NCBI RefSeq assembly: GCF_000711885.1
Contig: NZ_JONK01000004.1
Coordinates: forward strand, 186,001 to 250,000
DNA from: Chromobacterium haemolyticum DSM 19808
Lineage (GTDB): Bacteria; Pseudomonadota; Gammaproteobacteria; Burkholderiales; Chromobacteriaceae
Length of the DNA stretch: 64,000 nt
Reading direction: 5' to 3'
Under the pieces are notes generated by a model. The model was not told the DNA's origin, did no database searches, and saw nothing but the letters and a program-made list of their open reading frames with translations. Within the stretch, counting starts at the first letter, position 1, and each line of letters starts with the position of its first letter. This document shows positions 10,056 to 18,750 of the stretch, piece after piece. Position numbers and translations under genes: made by a program.

Positions 10056-13000
10056 GTGACAGTCGGATCGGCTTGCCGGGACGCGGCGGTGTTTCTCGGG
10101 TTTTTGGCGTGCACGGCATTCTGGCCGCGCGAGCCGGTATTGGGGTTTTCGCTGGCGGCCTTTCTGGCTCACGGCGTATGGAGTTATCGTCTTTTGCGTC
10201 GCGGCTGGCGGCAGTCCTGGTGGTGGCCGGTGGCCGCCGCCGTCCTGGCCGCTCAATGGTCGTCACCGCAATGGGCCGCACTGCTGCTGATCAGCCTGTA
10301 CGCGTTGGCGCCCGGTCTGTACGCGGCCGGCTTGCGCGGAGGGCTGGCGGTGCGTCAGCCGGCGGACTTGTTGCGGCTGCTGCTGCGCTTGGCCTGCTAT
10401 CCGTCGGTGCTGCTGGCCGGTTTGGCCGCCGGCGCCGGATGGCGCTGGTTCGGCATGGAGGGTTTGTGGTCGTGGGCGGCGCAGGCTTGGGGCGTGTCCG
10501 GGCTGGCCCTGTCCTTGTGCGTGCCGCCGGCCTTGTATGCGTCCGGCGCAACGCCGACGCGGCGTCAGGTGTTGGAAACCGGCCTGATCCTGGCTTTGGC
10601 CAGCGTGGCGTGGCTTAGCCTGCTGGGCAGTAGCCTCGCTTATTCGCTGCCCTGCCAACTGGTGTTCTTTCCTCTTATGTTGTGGGCGGCATTCCGCGTG
10701 GGTTTCCGCGGCGCGGCGCTGGTTGGCGCCTGGGTGCTCGGCCTGCTGTCGCTGTACGTGCTGGCGCCGGAGTTGACCATGCACGCCAGCGTGCTCAACG
10801 GTGCCAGCGAGGTGGCGCTGACCTTGGCCTTGAGTTGCGCGACTCTGCTGGTATCGGTGTTGGCCGATGGCCATCGCCAGAACGAGAGCGCGCTGCGTGA
10901 ATTTCGCGCCAGGGTGGAATCCCTGGTCAACAACAGCCCCAATATGATGTCGCTGAAGGGGCTGGACGGCAGCTTTCTGTTGGCCAACGCCGCTTATGCG
11001 CGTCGGGTGGGCCGCTCGCCGCAGGGCATGCAGGGCTTGACGGTGGAAGAGCTGTTCGACGCGGCGGACGCCGCGCAAATCCGCGCGCAGGACGCGGTGG
11101 TGCTGTCCTGCCTGGAGCCGCGCCAGTTTGAAGAGAGCTTCCTGTTCAATGGGGTGCTTAGCCATTTGCTGGTCACCAAGTTTCCCCTGTTCGACGCTCA
11201 TGGCCGCCCGGCCGGGGTGGGCAGCGTGGACACCGACATCACTCAGACCCGCCAGGAACAAAAGGCCAAGCGGGAGGCGGAGGAGCGTTACCGCGCGCTG
11301 GTGGAGCAATCGCTGGTGGGCATTTACATCTTGCAGGACGAGAAGCTGATCTACGCCAACCCCAAGCTGGCGGCCATTGTCGGTTATCAGCCCAAGGAGC
11401 TGGAAGGCATGGCGATGGATCTGTTGCTGGTGCCGGGCGAGGCGGCGCGCATCCGCCAGCAAATCGTCAAGCGCTACCGCGAGAACATCGCGGTGCTGCA
11501 ATACGGCACCCGCGCGGTGCGCAAGGACGGCGTGGTGGTGGATGTGGAGATTCACAGCCGCTTGTTCGATTACGAGGGCAAGAAAGCCATCATCGGCGTG
11601 GTGATGGATATTTCCGAACGGCTGGCGGCGGACGCCAATCTGCGGCTGGCTGCCAAGGTGTTTGAAAACTCGGCGGAAGGCATTCTGCTGATGGACGCCG
11701 AGGCGCGCATCATCGCGGTCAACCACGCTTTCAGTCGGATCACCGGTTACGCGGAGGCCGAGGCGCTGGGGAAGGTGTCGCGCATCTTTGGGGATCAGAA
11801 GCAGCTGGGCCGGCAGGCGATGCTGGAAGCGCTGGCGGGCGGCGGCCATTGGCAGGGCGAGATGCTGGACCGCCGCAAGAGCGGCGAGTGGTATCCGGCG
11901 GAGCTGGCGATTTCGGCGGTGCGCGACGCCGGCGGCGCGCTCAGCAATTATGTGGCGGTGTTTTCCGACATCACCTTGCGCAAGCAATCCGAGGAACGCT
12001 TGCAGTTCCTGGCCAATCACGATCCGCTGACGCAACTGCCCAACCGCAGCAGTCTGACCGCGCGGCTGGATGAAGCCATCATCAGCCTGGATTGCGTCAG
12101 CGGCTCGCTTGCGGTGATGTTCATTGATCTGGACCGTTTCAAGCTGATCAACGACTCCTTCGGCCATCAGGCCGGCGACGAATTGTTGCGCGAGACGGCA
12201 TTGCGCTTGCAGCGGGCAGTGGGCGCGCGCGGCCTGCTGGCGCGGCTGGGCGGCGACGAGTTTACTCTGGTGATGACAGGGTTCAAGGACGCCGCCGCCT
12301 TGGTGGCCGCCGCGGAGGACACGCTGGCGGCGCTGGGCCAGCCGCTGCGGCTGGAAAATCACGAGGTCTACGTTACCGGCAGCATAGGCATCAGCGTCTA
12401 CCCCAACGACGGCACCGACGCCCAGACCCTGCTCAAGAACGCGGACGTGGCGATGTACCGCGCCAAGGAGGCGGGCAAGAACACCTATCAGTTCTTTGCC
12501 GCTGAAATGAACACCCAGACCTTCGAACGCCTGCTGTTGGAGAACGGTTTGCGCCTGGCCTTGGAGCGGGGCGAACTGGAGCTGCACTACCAGCCGCAGG
12601 TGGATGCTGTCAGCCGCCAGGTGCTGGGCGCGGAGGCGCTGATCCGCTGGCGCCATCCCCAACTGGGTTTGGTGTCTCCGGGCCGCTTCATTCCGCTGGC
12701 CGAGGAAACCGGCCTGATCAAGCCCATCGGAGACTGGGTGCTGCAAGAGGCCTGCCGCCAATTGGCGGCTTGGGACCGCCAGGGCTTGTCGGTGCCCCGG
12801 CTGGCGGTAAACCTGTCCGCGCGCCAGTTTGAACAGCAGATGCTGCCGTTCAAGGTGGCGGACGCGCTGAGGGCCGCGGGCCTGTCCGCCGCGCGGCTGG
12901 AGCTGGAAATCACCGAAAGCATGATCATGCTCAACCCGGTGGAGGCGGTGCGCCAACTGGGCGAGTTGAAGGCCTTGGGCGTGGGCCTGTCCATCGATGA

Positions 13001-13352
13001 TTTCGGCACGGGTTATTCCTCATTGTCCAATCTGAAGCGTTTCCCGCTGGACACCTTGAAGATTGACCAATCCTTCGTCGAAGGCCTGCCGGACGACGGC
13101 GACAACGCCGCCATCGCCGAGGCCATCCTGGCGATGGCGCGCAAGCTGCAATTCCAGGTGGTGGCGGAGGGGGTGGAGAGCGAGCGCCAGGCGCAATTCC
13201 TTACCAGCAAAGGGTGCGCCTTGCTGCAGGGCTATCATTTCGGCCGCCCGGTGCCGGCGGCGGAATTGCCTGCCTTGCTGGCCGGCATCGTCGCCGTGGG
13301 CGAGCAGCGGCAACTGGAGCTGATGTCCGGCGTGGACGTGCTGGGCAGCTGA
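10056..13352 (+). CDS. membrane-bound PAS-GGDEF-EAL protein (c-di-GMP synthesis/breakdown)
   Basis: About 1098 residues. The first ~280 form a MASE1-like membrane domain with eight or so hydrophobic segments. Three PAS domains follow (starting near SLVNNSPNMMSLKG, ALVEQSLVGIYILQ and VFENSAEGILLMD), then a GGDEF domain with an intact GGDEF motif (LARLGGDEFTLVM). The EAL domain has intact EALIRW, NLSARQF, IDDFGTGYSSL and LKIDQSF motifs. Both catalytic sites look competent, so it could make or hydrolyse c-di-GMP in response to a PAS ligand. I take GTG 10056 after a G-rich site; the frame is open to TTG 10011. It is transcribed alone. Confidence 0.93.
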   Translation: MTVGSACRDAAVFLGFLACTAFWPREPVLGFSLAAFLAHGVWSYRLLRRGWRQSWWWPVAAAVLAAQWSSPQWAALLLISLYALAPGLYAAGLRGGLAVRQPADLLRLLLRLACYPSVLLAGLAAGAGWRWFGMEGLWSWAAQAWGVSGLALSLCVPPALYASGATPTRRQVLETGLILALASVAWLSLLGSSLAYSLPCQLVFFPLMLWAAFRVGFRGAALVGAWVLGLLSLYVLAPELTMHASVLNGASEVALTLALSCATLLVSVLADGHRQNESALREFRARVESLVNNSPNMMSLKGLDGSFLLANAAYARRVGRSPQGMQGLTVEELFDAADAAQIRAQDAVVLSCLEPRQFEESFLFNGVLSHLLVTKFPLFDAHGRPAGVGSVDTDITQTRQEQKAKREAEERYRALVEQSLVGIYILQDEKLIYANPKLAAIVGYQPKELEGMAMDLLLVPGEAARIRQQIVKRYRENIAVLQYGTRAVRKDGVVVDVEIHSRLFDYEGKKAIIGVVMDISERLAADANLRLAAKVFENSAEGILLMDAEARIIAVNHAFSRITGYAEAEALGKVSRIFGDQKQLGRQAMLEALAGGGHWQGEMLDRRKSGEWYPAELAISAVRDAGGALSNYVAVFSDITLRKQSEERLQFLANHDPLTQLPNRSSLTARLDEAIISLDCVSGSLAVMFIDLDRFKLINDSFGHQAGDELLRETALRLQRAVGARGLLARLGGDEFTLVMTGFKDAAALVAAAEDTLAALGQPLRLENHEVYVTGSIGISVYPNDGTDAQTLLKNADVAMYRAKEAGKNTYQFFAAEMNTQTFERLLLENGLRLALERGELELHYQPQVDAVSRQVLGAEALIRWRHPQLGLVSPGRFIPLAEETGLIKPIGDWVLQEACRQLAAWDRQGLSVPRLAVNLSARQFEQQMLPFKVADALRAAGLSAARLELEITESMIMLNPVEAVRQLGELKALGVGLSIDDFGTGYSSLSNLKRFPLDTLKIDQSFVEGLPDDGDNAAIAEAILAMARKLQFQVVAEGVESERQAQFLTSKGCALLQGYHFGRPVPAAELPALLAGIVAVGEQRQLELMSGVDVLGS

Positions 13353-13420
13353 AAGCAAGCCGGTTTTGCCCTGAACCGCCGCGCGCTCTAAAATGGCGGG
13401 ATTGTCATTAGAGAATCGCC

Positions 13421-14176
13421 ATGAGCAACAAACGCCTGATCCACGGCTTTCACGCCATCAATGCCCGTTTGTGGCAGAACCCCAAGAGCCTGCTGGAAAT
13501 CTGGCTGGCCGGCGGCCGCCACGACGCCCGCGCCAAGGCGGTGATAGACAAGGCCGCCGAGGAAGGCATCAAGCTGCACATCGTCGATAAGGAGCGTTTG
13601 GACAGCATGACCGGCAACGCCCGCCACCAGGGCGTGGCGGCCACCATAGACGCCAGCCGCAATTTCGTGCATCTGGACGACGTGCTGGACAATCTGAGCG
13701 AGCCGGCCTTGCTGCTGATTCTGGACGGCGTGACTGATCCGCACAATCTGGGCGCCTGCCTGCGGGTGGCGGACGCGATGGGCGCGCACGCGGTGATCGC
13801 GCCCAAGGACCGTTCCGCCGGTCTCAACGCCACTGTGTCCAAAGTAGCGTGCGGCGCGGCGGAAGTGATTCCCTATATCACGGTCACCAATCTGGCGCGC
13901 ACTTTGCGAGACCTGAAAGACGCCGGCATCTGGATTGCCGGCACCACCATGGAGGCGGACACCGACCTCTATCACTGCGACGCCGCCGGCCCGCTGGCCT
14001 GGGTGATGGGCTCGGAGGGCGAGGGCATGCGCAGGCTGACCCGCGAGCACTGCGACGTGCTGGTGTCCATTCCGATGTTCGGCACCGTGGAGAGCCTGAA
14101 CGTGTCGGTATCCGCCGGCATGGTGCTGTCGGAAAGCCGTCGCCAGCGCACGCTGGCCCAGGCCAAGGCCGACTGA
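13421..14176 (+). CDS. rlmB: 23S rRNA (guanosine-2'-O-)-methyltransferase RlmB
   Basis: A SPOUT-class methyltransferase of 251 residues that modifies G2251 of 23S rRNA. The N-terminal substrate-binding domain ([20 protein letters not shown]) is followed by the knotted domain with [35 protein letters not shown] and [18 protein letters not shown], the three TrmH/SpoU motifs including the SAM-binding knot. The length matches E. coli RlmB. A strong terminator follows at 14200-14225. Confidence 0.93.
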   Translation: MSNKRLIHGFHAINARLWQNPKSLLEIWLAGGRHDARAKAVIDKAAEEGIKLHIVDKERLDSMTGNARHQGVAATIDASRNFVHLDDVLDNLSEPALLLILDGVTDPHNLGACLRVADAMGAHAVIAPKDRSAGLNATVSKVACGAAEVIPYITVTNLARTLRDLKDAGIWIAGTTMEADTDLYHCDAAGPLAWVMGSEGEGMRRLTREHCDVLVSIPMFGTVESLNVSVSAGMVLSESRRQRTLAQAKAD

Positions 14177-14199
14177 TTCCGGTTGTCCCGAAAAACCAG

Positions 14200-14225
14200 G
14201 CCCCCGCAACGCGGGGGCTTTTCTT
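14200..14225 (+). terminator. intrinsic terminator of rlmB
   Basis: The stem GCCCCCGC-AAC-GCGGGGGC is followed by TTTTCTTT, 24 bp after the rlmB stop. Confidence 0.9.
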
Positions 14226-14309
14226 TGGGCGCTCGGTTTGACTGTGATCAGATGCCGTCCTAAAAAAGTAGACAGAATTTGGAACCGATCTGGCGCCGCC
14301 GCAGTCTTG

Positions 14310-14337
14310 TTGATACCTTACCTGGGTATCCTATTGA
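14310..14337 (+). promoter_or_regulatory. promoter with CsoR-type operator for the multicopper oxidase
   Basis: A -35 TTGATA (14310-14315) and a weak -10 TATTGA (14332-14337) are spaced by 16 bp. Overlapping them is the perfect palindrome GATACC-N7-GGTATC (14312-14330), which resembles the pseudo-palindromic operators of the CsoR/RcnR family. The csoR gene sits 1.6 kb downstream, so repression relieved by Cu(I) is the natural reading. Binding itself is inferred. Confidence 0.65.
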
Positions 14338-14352
14338 GAAAGGAATGCAGTG

Positions 14353-15849
14353 ATGGATAGACGTGGATTCATCGGCGCCGGCGCGGCGTTGGCCTTGGTT
14401 CCGCTGCTGCGGCAGGCCTGGGCGGCGCAGCCGTCCGCCATCGATCATGCGGCGATGGGGCATGGCGCGATGGGAGCGGAGACGGCGCCGGCCGCGGCCG
14501 GCCTTGGCCTGCCGGCGGGCCTTGCCTTGCCGGTCCTGCCGCTGCTGCGCAATCAGAGCGGGGACCCCGGCGTGTTTCAAGCTGCTTTGAGCGCCGGCGC
14601 GCAAGCGCTGCCGCTACTGCCGGGCAAGCCCGCCACCGTGTTCTGGAGCTATAACGGCCAGGTGCCGGGACCAACGATAGAAGTGTTTGAAGGCGACGAG
14701 GTGCGGCTGCATTTCGAAAACCGCCTGTCCCAGCCCACCACCATTCATTGGCATGGCCTGCCGATTCCCGCGGATCAGGACGGCAACCCACAAGATCCGG
14801 TCCCGGCTGGGCAAAGCCGCGAATACCGTTTCATCTTGCCGCAAGGCTGCGCCGGCAGCTATTGGTATCACCCGCATCCGCACGGACATACCGCCGAGCA
14901 GGTGTATATGGGCCTGGCCGGCGTGTTTGTGGTCAAGAGCCGCAGCGATCCGCTGGCGCATCTGCCGGAGCAAAGGCTGGTGTTGTCGGACCTGAAGTTG
15001 GACGCCGAAGGCAAGATAGCGGCCAGTAGCGAAGCGGACCGCATGGATGGCCGCGAAGGACAGTTCGTGCTGGTCAACGGCGCTTGGAGGCCGCATTTGA
15101 CGCTGGGCGCGGGCGAGCGCCAACGCTGGCGGATCTGGAATGCGACCAGCGCGCGCGTGCTCAAGCTGGCCCTGCCCGGCCACGAATTGGAACTGGTCGG
15201 CAGCGACGGCGGCCTGCTGCAGCGACCGCGCCGCATAGACAGCCTGTTGCTGCCGCCCGGTGGCCGCGCCGAATTAGTGGTGACCGGACGCTTCGCGTCT
15301 GGCCAGGGCGCCGGCCTGTTGGCCCTGCCGTATCGGCGCGGCAAGATGATGTCGGCCGAGCAGGAAGACACCTTGACGCTGCTGGAGCTGCGTCGCGGAG
15401 CCGCGACCGAAACCACTGCGCCGCTGCCGGCGAGACTGCGAGAGATCAAGCTCTTGGGCGAGCCCGCGGTGCGGCGTAAAGTGGTACTGTCCGAGGACAT
15501 GGCCAATCCCGCCGCGATGTTCCTGATCAACGGCAAGACCTTCGATATGGGACGGGCTGACTTTGTGGGCAAGGTGGGGTTGGTGGAAGAGTGGGAGATC
15601 GTGAACCAAGCGGATATGGACCACCCCTTCCACATTCACGGCACCCAGTTCCAGGCGCTGGCGCGCCGCAAGGACGGCGTCTGGCGCGATGAACCGTTCC
15701 TGGCCTGGCGCGACGTGGCCAATGTCTCCGCCGGGGAGACGCTGCGACTGCGTTTCCGTCAGGACATGCCAGGCCTGCGCATGTTCCACTGCCACATCCT
15801 CGAACACGAGGACGCCGGGATGATGGGCATGCTGAAAGTAGAGGCCTAG
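14353..15849 (+). CDS. multicopper oxidase, Tat-exported (CueO/CopA-like)
   Basis: A 498-residue periplasmic copper oxidase, probably oxidising Cu(I) to protect the envelope. The start MDRRGFIG carries a twin-arginine motif (RRxF) and a hydrophobic stretch ending AWA. All four copper-ligand motifs are present: HWHG (about 133-136), HPHPHGH (about 173-179), HPFHIHG (about 424-430) and HCHILEHEDAGMM near the C-terminus, which supplies the type 1, 2 and 3 centres. A short Met/His run (MGHGAMG) follows the signal. ATG 14353 has an AAAGGA site; GTG 14350 is an alternative. It lies downstream of a CsoR-like operator and upstream of csoR. Confidence 0.92.
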   Translation: MDRRGFIGAGAALALVPLLRQAWAAQPSAIDHAAMGHGAMGAETAPAAAGLGLPAGLALPVLPLLRNQSGDPGVFQAALSAGAQALPLLPGKPATVFWSYNGQVPGPTIEVFEGDEVRLHFENRLSQPTTIHWHGLPIPADQDGNPQDPVPAGQSREYRFILPQGCAGSYWYHPHPHGHTAEQVYMGLAGVFVVKSRSDPLAHLPEQRLVLSDLKLDAEGKIAASSEADRMDGREGQFVLVNGAWRPHLTLGAGERQRWRIWNATSARVLKLALPGHELELVGSDGGLLQRPRRIDSLLLPPGGRAELVVTGRFASGQGAGLLALPYRRGKMMSAEQEDTLTLLELRRGAATETTAPLPARLREIKLLGEPAVRRKVVLSEDMANPAAMFLINGKTFDMGRADFVGKVGLVEEWEIVNQADMDHPFHIHGTQFQALARRKDGVWRDEPFLAWRDVANVSAGETLRLRFRQDMPGLRMFHCHILEHEDAGMMGMLKVEA

Positions 15850-15935
15850 GCGGCCGTGCGCAACTGCGTCACAATGATTGTTGCCCGGCCTGTTTTAAGC
15901 ATGGCCGGGCTCGCTTTGAACCCGCTTGGATTAGG

Positions 15936-16268
15936 ATGGACATGACGCAAGAAAAACCGCAGGACGGCTGTTGCGACGCAGCGGCCCCGCTTTCCGATAA
16001 AACCGTGGTGCAGCCGGGGAAGAGCGCGCTGATCAAGAGGCTGGCGCGCATCGAGGGCCAGGTGCGCGGCATCAGCGGCATGGTGGAGGCGGATCGCTAC
16101 TGTGTGGATATCCTGACCCAAGTGGCGGCGGTGAAGTCGGCGTTGGACGCGGTGTCCATGCAACTGCTGGAAAATCACATGAAAGGCTGCGTGGCGCGCG
16201 CGCTGCATCAGGGCGACGCTACCGGCATGGTGACCGAACTGATAGATGTGGTCAAAAAAGTGCGCTGA
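15936..16268 (+). CDS. csoR: CsoR-family copper-sensing repressor
   Basis: A 110-residue four-helix repressor of the CsoR/RcnR/FrmR family (LIKRLARIEGQVRGISGMVE). The Cu(I) ligands are recognisable as Cys56, His81 and Cys85, with exactly the 25 and 4 residue spacing of Mycobacterium tuberculosis CsoR (C36-H61-C65). The second-shell residues also match: Tyr55 and Glu101 correspond to Y35 and E81. Two extra cysteines (12, 13) sit in the N-terminal tail. It therefore should sense Cu(I) and release the operator before the oxidase gene. A second ATG at 15942 is an equally good start. Confidence 0.88.
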   Translation: MDMTQEKPQDGCCDAAAPLSDKTVVQPGKSALIKRLARIEGQVRGISGMVEADRYCVDILTQVAAVKSALDAVSMQLLENHMKGCVARALHQGDATGMVTELIDVVKKVR

Positions 16269-16293
16269 ACCGCGCCGTCGCAAAGGAGTACGT

Positions 16294-16596
16294 ATGAAAA
16301 CCCCGCTCGCTGTTTTGCTTTCTCTCGTTTCCGCGCTGGCCACGGCGGGGCCGATCCCGTTCGAGGTCTACATCAAGCTGCATAAGGGCATGTCCGAGGC
16401 CGAGCTGGTATCTCAGACCGGCGCCCCCGACTACAGCAGCAACGGTCCGACGGTCAAAACCAAGGACGTCAACGCGGTGGTGGAAACCAGCACCCGCACG
16501 CTGTCCTGGCTTGCCAACGACGAGGTTCCCTACACCACCACCGTGACCTTGAGCAATGGGGTGGTGATGGACATCTCGCGTGACAAAAAGCTCTGA
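16294..16596 (+). CDS. small periplasmic protein of unknown function
   Basis: A 100-residue product beginning at ATG 16294 behind AAAGGAG. The first 18 residues (MKTPLAVLLSLVSALATA) form a Sec signal peptide. The mature part (KLHKGMSEAELVSQTGAPDY) has the 'G-M-s-e-x-e-l-x-x-x-x-G-x-P' pattern seen in small outer-membrane-associated SmpA/DUF2845-like proteins, then an amphipathic C-terminal strand. It follows csoR by 25 bp and may be co-transcribed with it, though it contains no Cys or obvious copper ligand. Its TGA stop is the left flank of a MITE. Confidence 0.75.
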   Translation: MKTPLAVLLSLVSALATAGPIPFEVYIKLHKGMSEAELVSQTGAPDYSSNGPTVKTKDVNAVVETSTRTLSWLANDEVPYTTTVTLSNGVVMDISRDKKL

Positions 16597-16740
16597 GAGC
16601 TTGTTCAAAGTCTGCTGCGCTTCGTGGAGCATTGCACGGTGAGTACAAGCTCAAAATGCTCATGTACCCCTCGTACACTCGGCTTTTTCGCTCGTTTTCG
16701 CCTTGTCTCGCCCAGGCTCGCGAGCCTTTATAACAGGCTC
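16597..16740. mobile_element. MITE, intact 144-bp copy with TGA target duplication
   Basis: It begins GAGCTTGTTCAAAGTCTGCT and ends TTTATAACAGGCTC, imperfect inverted repeats matching the ends of the IS at 3664-4513. TGA flanks both sides (16594-16596 and 16741-16743), as expected for a TNA-targeting IS5-group transposase. The left TGA is the stop codon of the preceding gene. There is no coding capacity. This is the best copy to use as family reference. Confidence 0.88.
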
Positions 16741-16840
16741 TGAGAATCCGTTTGTCCACGCCCTCGGGACTCTTGCAGACACCAAGCCGCCGTTTTTGCC
16801 ACATACGCATACCACGCGGCGCGGAAGGCACTGATTTTAT

Positions 16841-16869
16841 TTGCTTGTCACCGCCTAAGCGCGTAGAAT
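16841..16869 (+). promoter_or_regulatory. sigma-70-type promoter of the rpsF operon
   Basis: TTGCTT (16841-16846), a 17-bp spacer and TAGAAT (16864-16869) lie about 70 bp before the rpsF start. It is the best -35/-10 pair in this gap. Confidence 0.6.
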
Positions 16870-16888
16870 GCTGCGGTTTCAACCCCTT

Positions 16889-16915
16889 GCCTTTTGCAAC
16901 TGCATGGCAAAAGGC
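16889..16915 (+). promoter_or_regulatory. stem-loop in the rpsF leader
   Basis: A perfect 9-bp stem (GCCTTTTGC with GCAAAAGGC) with a 9-base loop ends 23 bases before the rpsF start codon, just before the AAGGAG site. In many bacteria S6:S18 binds an rpsF leader hairpin to autoregulate; this is a candidate, but the conserved CCG box is not clearly recognisable to me. Confidence 0.5.
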
Positions 16916-16938
16916 TTCAATAGCCACAAGGAGTTAAC

Positions 16939-17316
16939 ATGCGTCATTACGAAATCGTGTTCATCGTCCACCCGGACCAGAGCGAACAGGTTCCGGCCAT
17001 GATCGAGCGCTACAAGGGCATGGTTCTGGCCGCTGAGGGCAAGATCCATCGTCTGGAAGACTGGGGCCGCCGTCAACTGGCTTACCCGATCCAGAAGCTG
17101 CACAAAGCTCACTACGTTCTGATGAACGTAGAGTGCCAGTCCGAAACCCTGGCCGAGATCGAACACGCCTTCAAGTTCAACGACGCTGTTCTGCGTCACC
17201 TGACCATCAAGCTGGATCGCGCGGTTACCGAAGCGTCCCCGATGATGAAGGACGAAAAGGCCAAGAACCTGCTGGACGCCCAGCAGCCGGCAGCCGAGGC
17301 TGAAGCTTCCGCCTAA
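16939..17316 (+). CDS. rpsF: 30S ribosomal protein S6
   Basis: 125 residues, with the S6 opening [20 protein letters not shown], the [17 protein letters not shown] strand pair and an acidic/Ala-rich C-terminal tail. S6 binds the central domain of 16S rRNA together with S18, which is encoded two genes downstream. A clear AAGGAG site precedes ATG 16939. It is the first gene of rpsF-priB-rpsR-rplI. Confidence 0.98.
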   Translation: MRHYEIVFIVHPDQSEQVPAMIERYKGMVLAAEGKIHRLEDWGRRQLAYPIQKLHKAHYVLMNVECQSETLAEIEHAFKFNDAVLRHLTIKLDRAVTEASPMMKDEKAKNLLDAQQPAAEAEASA

Positions 17317-17334
17317 TCGGCGAGGAGCGAGGTC

Positions 17335-17634
17335 TTGCAGAACCGTCTGGCTCTGACCGCCACGGTCGACCGCGAGGATGCGCTGAGATACACCCCCGCC
17401 GGCTTGCCGGTATTGGAAATGTGGCTCAAGCATCAGTCCAGACAGACAGCTCACGGTTTTGATCGGGATGTGGCCTGCGAAATACAGGCCGTGCTGATAG
17501 GCGAAGAAGCCCGGAAGTTTTCCGGGAAACTGGCGGGAAACACGGTGAACCTCACCGGCTTTCTGTCCCAGCGCAGCCTCAGGAATCCGCGGTTAGTGCT
17601 CAATATCGAATATGTTGAATTTGTAAAAGGTTAG
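17335..17634 (+). CDS. priB: primosomal replication protein N
   Basis: PriB is a dimeric single-stranded-DNA-binding OB-fold protein for replication restart. The 99-residue product shows the OB-fold strands ([54 protein letters not shown]). The start is TTG 17335 behind a GAGGAGCGAGG site; no ATG fits. Position between rpsF and rpsR is diagnostic for beta- and gammaproteobacteria. Confidence 0.93.
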   Translation: MQNRLALTATVDREDALRYTPAGLPVLEMWLKHQSRQTAHGFDRDVACEIQAVLIGEEARKFSGKLAGNTVNLTGFLSQRSLRNPRLVLNIEYVEFVKG

Positions 17635-17639
17635 TCAAA

Positions 17640-17867
17640 ATGGCTCGTCAACTCTTCAAGCGCAAGAAGTTCTGCCGCTTCACGGCAGAAGGCATCAAGG
17701 AAATCGACTACAAATCCGTTGATCTCCTGAAAGACTTCATCGCCGAAAACGGCAAAATCATCCCGGCTCGCATCACCGGCACCAAGGCCCGCTACCAGCG
17801 TCAGCTGACCACTGCTATCAAGCGTGCTCGCCTCCTGGCCTTCCTGCCGTACACCGACCAGCACTAA
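17640..17867 (+). CDS. rpsR: 30S ribosomal protein S18
   Basis: 75 residues with the S18 motifs [39 protein letters not shown] and [20 protein letters not shown]. It pairs with S6 on 16S rRNA. It starts 5 bp after the priB stop, so the genes are co-transcribed and probably translationally coupled. Confidence 0.98.
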   Translation: MARQLFKRKKFCRFTAEGIKEIDYKSVDLLKDFIAENGKIIPARITGTKARYQRQLTTAIKRARLLAFLPYTDQH

Positions 17868-17888
17868 GCCGGGAAAGGAACTTAAAAG

Positions 17889-18338
17889 ATGCAAATCATT
17901 CTGCTCGAAAAAGTTGCCAACCTGGGTCAACTGGGTGATGTGGTTAAAGTCAAGGATGGTTACGGTCGTAACTTCCTGATTCCGCAAGGCAAAGCCAAGC
18001 GCGCTACCGAAGCCAACCTGAAAGAGTTCGACGCTCGCCGCGCCGAACTGGAAGCCAAGCAAGCCGAGATCCTGGCTGACGCCAAGGTCCGCGCCGAGAA
18101 GCTGAACGAAGCGGTTGTCACCATCGCTCAGAAAGCCGGCGTTGACGGTCGTCTGTTCGGTTCCGTGACCAACGTCGACGTTGCTGAAGCCGTGACCGCC
18201 TTCGGCGTGCCGGTTAAGCGTTTCGAAGTTCGCCTGCCGAACGGCCCGTTCAAGGCCATCGGCGAGTACGATATCGAGATCGCTCTGCATCACGACGTTG
18301 TTACCCCGATCAAGATCGTGGTTGTTGCCGAAGCTTAA
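17889..18338 (+). CDS. rplI: 50S ribosomal protein L9
   Basis: 149 residues. The N-terminal domain [19 protein letters not shown] with [13 protein letters not shown] is the L9 signature; a long charged central helix (residues about 40-75) and a C-terminal domain that reaches away from the ribosome follow. GGAAAGGAAC precedes ATG 17889. It is the last gene of the operon, which ends at the terminator 18365-18398. Confidence 0.98.
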   Translation: MQIILLEKVANLGQLGDVVKVKDGYGRNFLIPQGKAKRATEANLKEFDARRAELEAKQAEILADAKVRAEKLNEAVVTIAQKAGVDGRLFGSVTNVDVAEAVTAFGVPVKRFEVRLPNGPFKAIGEYDIEIALHHDVVTPIKIVVVAEA

Positions 18339-18364
18339 TTTCCGCTTTCGGGAATCGCTTTACG

Positions 18365-18398
18365 AAAAAGCCCGCTCATCCGAGCGGGCTTTTTGTTT
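18365..18398 (+). terminator. intrinsic terminator of the rpsF operon
   Basis: The stem GCCCGCTC with GAGCGGGC and a 4-base loop is preceded by A5 and followed by TTTTTGTTT, so it may act on both strands between the convergent rplI and DUF2322 genes. Confidence 0.92.
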
Positions 18399-18414
18399 GG
18401 GCGCGCGGGGCGTT

Positions 18415-18750
18415 TCAGTCGTCCTGATTCAGTACCAGGCGCGCGCGCAGGCCGGGGGCGTCGGCCTCGGCGATGGACAGCAGGCGGTCGATATTGGGGT
18501 GCTTGCCCGGATTGGCGCGGGCGTCCGGCGTATGTTCAGCGTAAAGCGCCAGCCCTTCGCGCGCGGCCTTGCGGTCAATGTGGCCGTGGTTCTTGATCAG
18601 GGCATGGTAGACGCGTACCGAACCGGCGGTGCCGGGCTGATTCTCCAAACGGCCGACCGGCTCGCCGCTGGCGTCCAGCAGCACGATGGCGCGGATATCG
18701 TCGACGGCGGGCAGGGTGTTGAGAATGTCCTTGAAAACGCTTGCTTGCAT
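18415..18750 (-). CDS. DUF2322 family protein
   Basis: A 111-residue cytoplasmic protein. The C-terminal half with GLALYAEHTPDARANPGKHP followed by NIDRLL matches my recollection of the DUF2322 signature, and the N-terminal half (VFKDILNTLPAVDDIRAIVL, NQPGTAGSVRVYHAL) fits as well. No biochemical role is known to me. It is convergent with rplI and sits alone; its own 5' side faces the sigma-54 regulatory region. Confidence 0.75.
   Translation of the reverse strand: MQASVFKDILNTLPAVDDIRAIVLLDASGEPVGRLENQPGTAGSVRVYHALIKNHGHIDRKAAREGLALYAEHTPDARANPGKHPNIDRLLSIAEADAPGLRARLVLNQDD

Noticed and set aside
10263-12956. An 897-codon open frame opposite the GGDEF-EAL gene
   Set aside because: It is a His/Gln-rich shadow of the conserved plus-strand gene with no family resemblance.
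16597-16740. Repeats considered as CRISPR or REP units
   Set aside because: Copies are dispersed singly over 54 kb, about 144 bp long, with terminal inverted repeats and TNA duplications, so they are transposon-like rather than CRISPR or REP.
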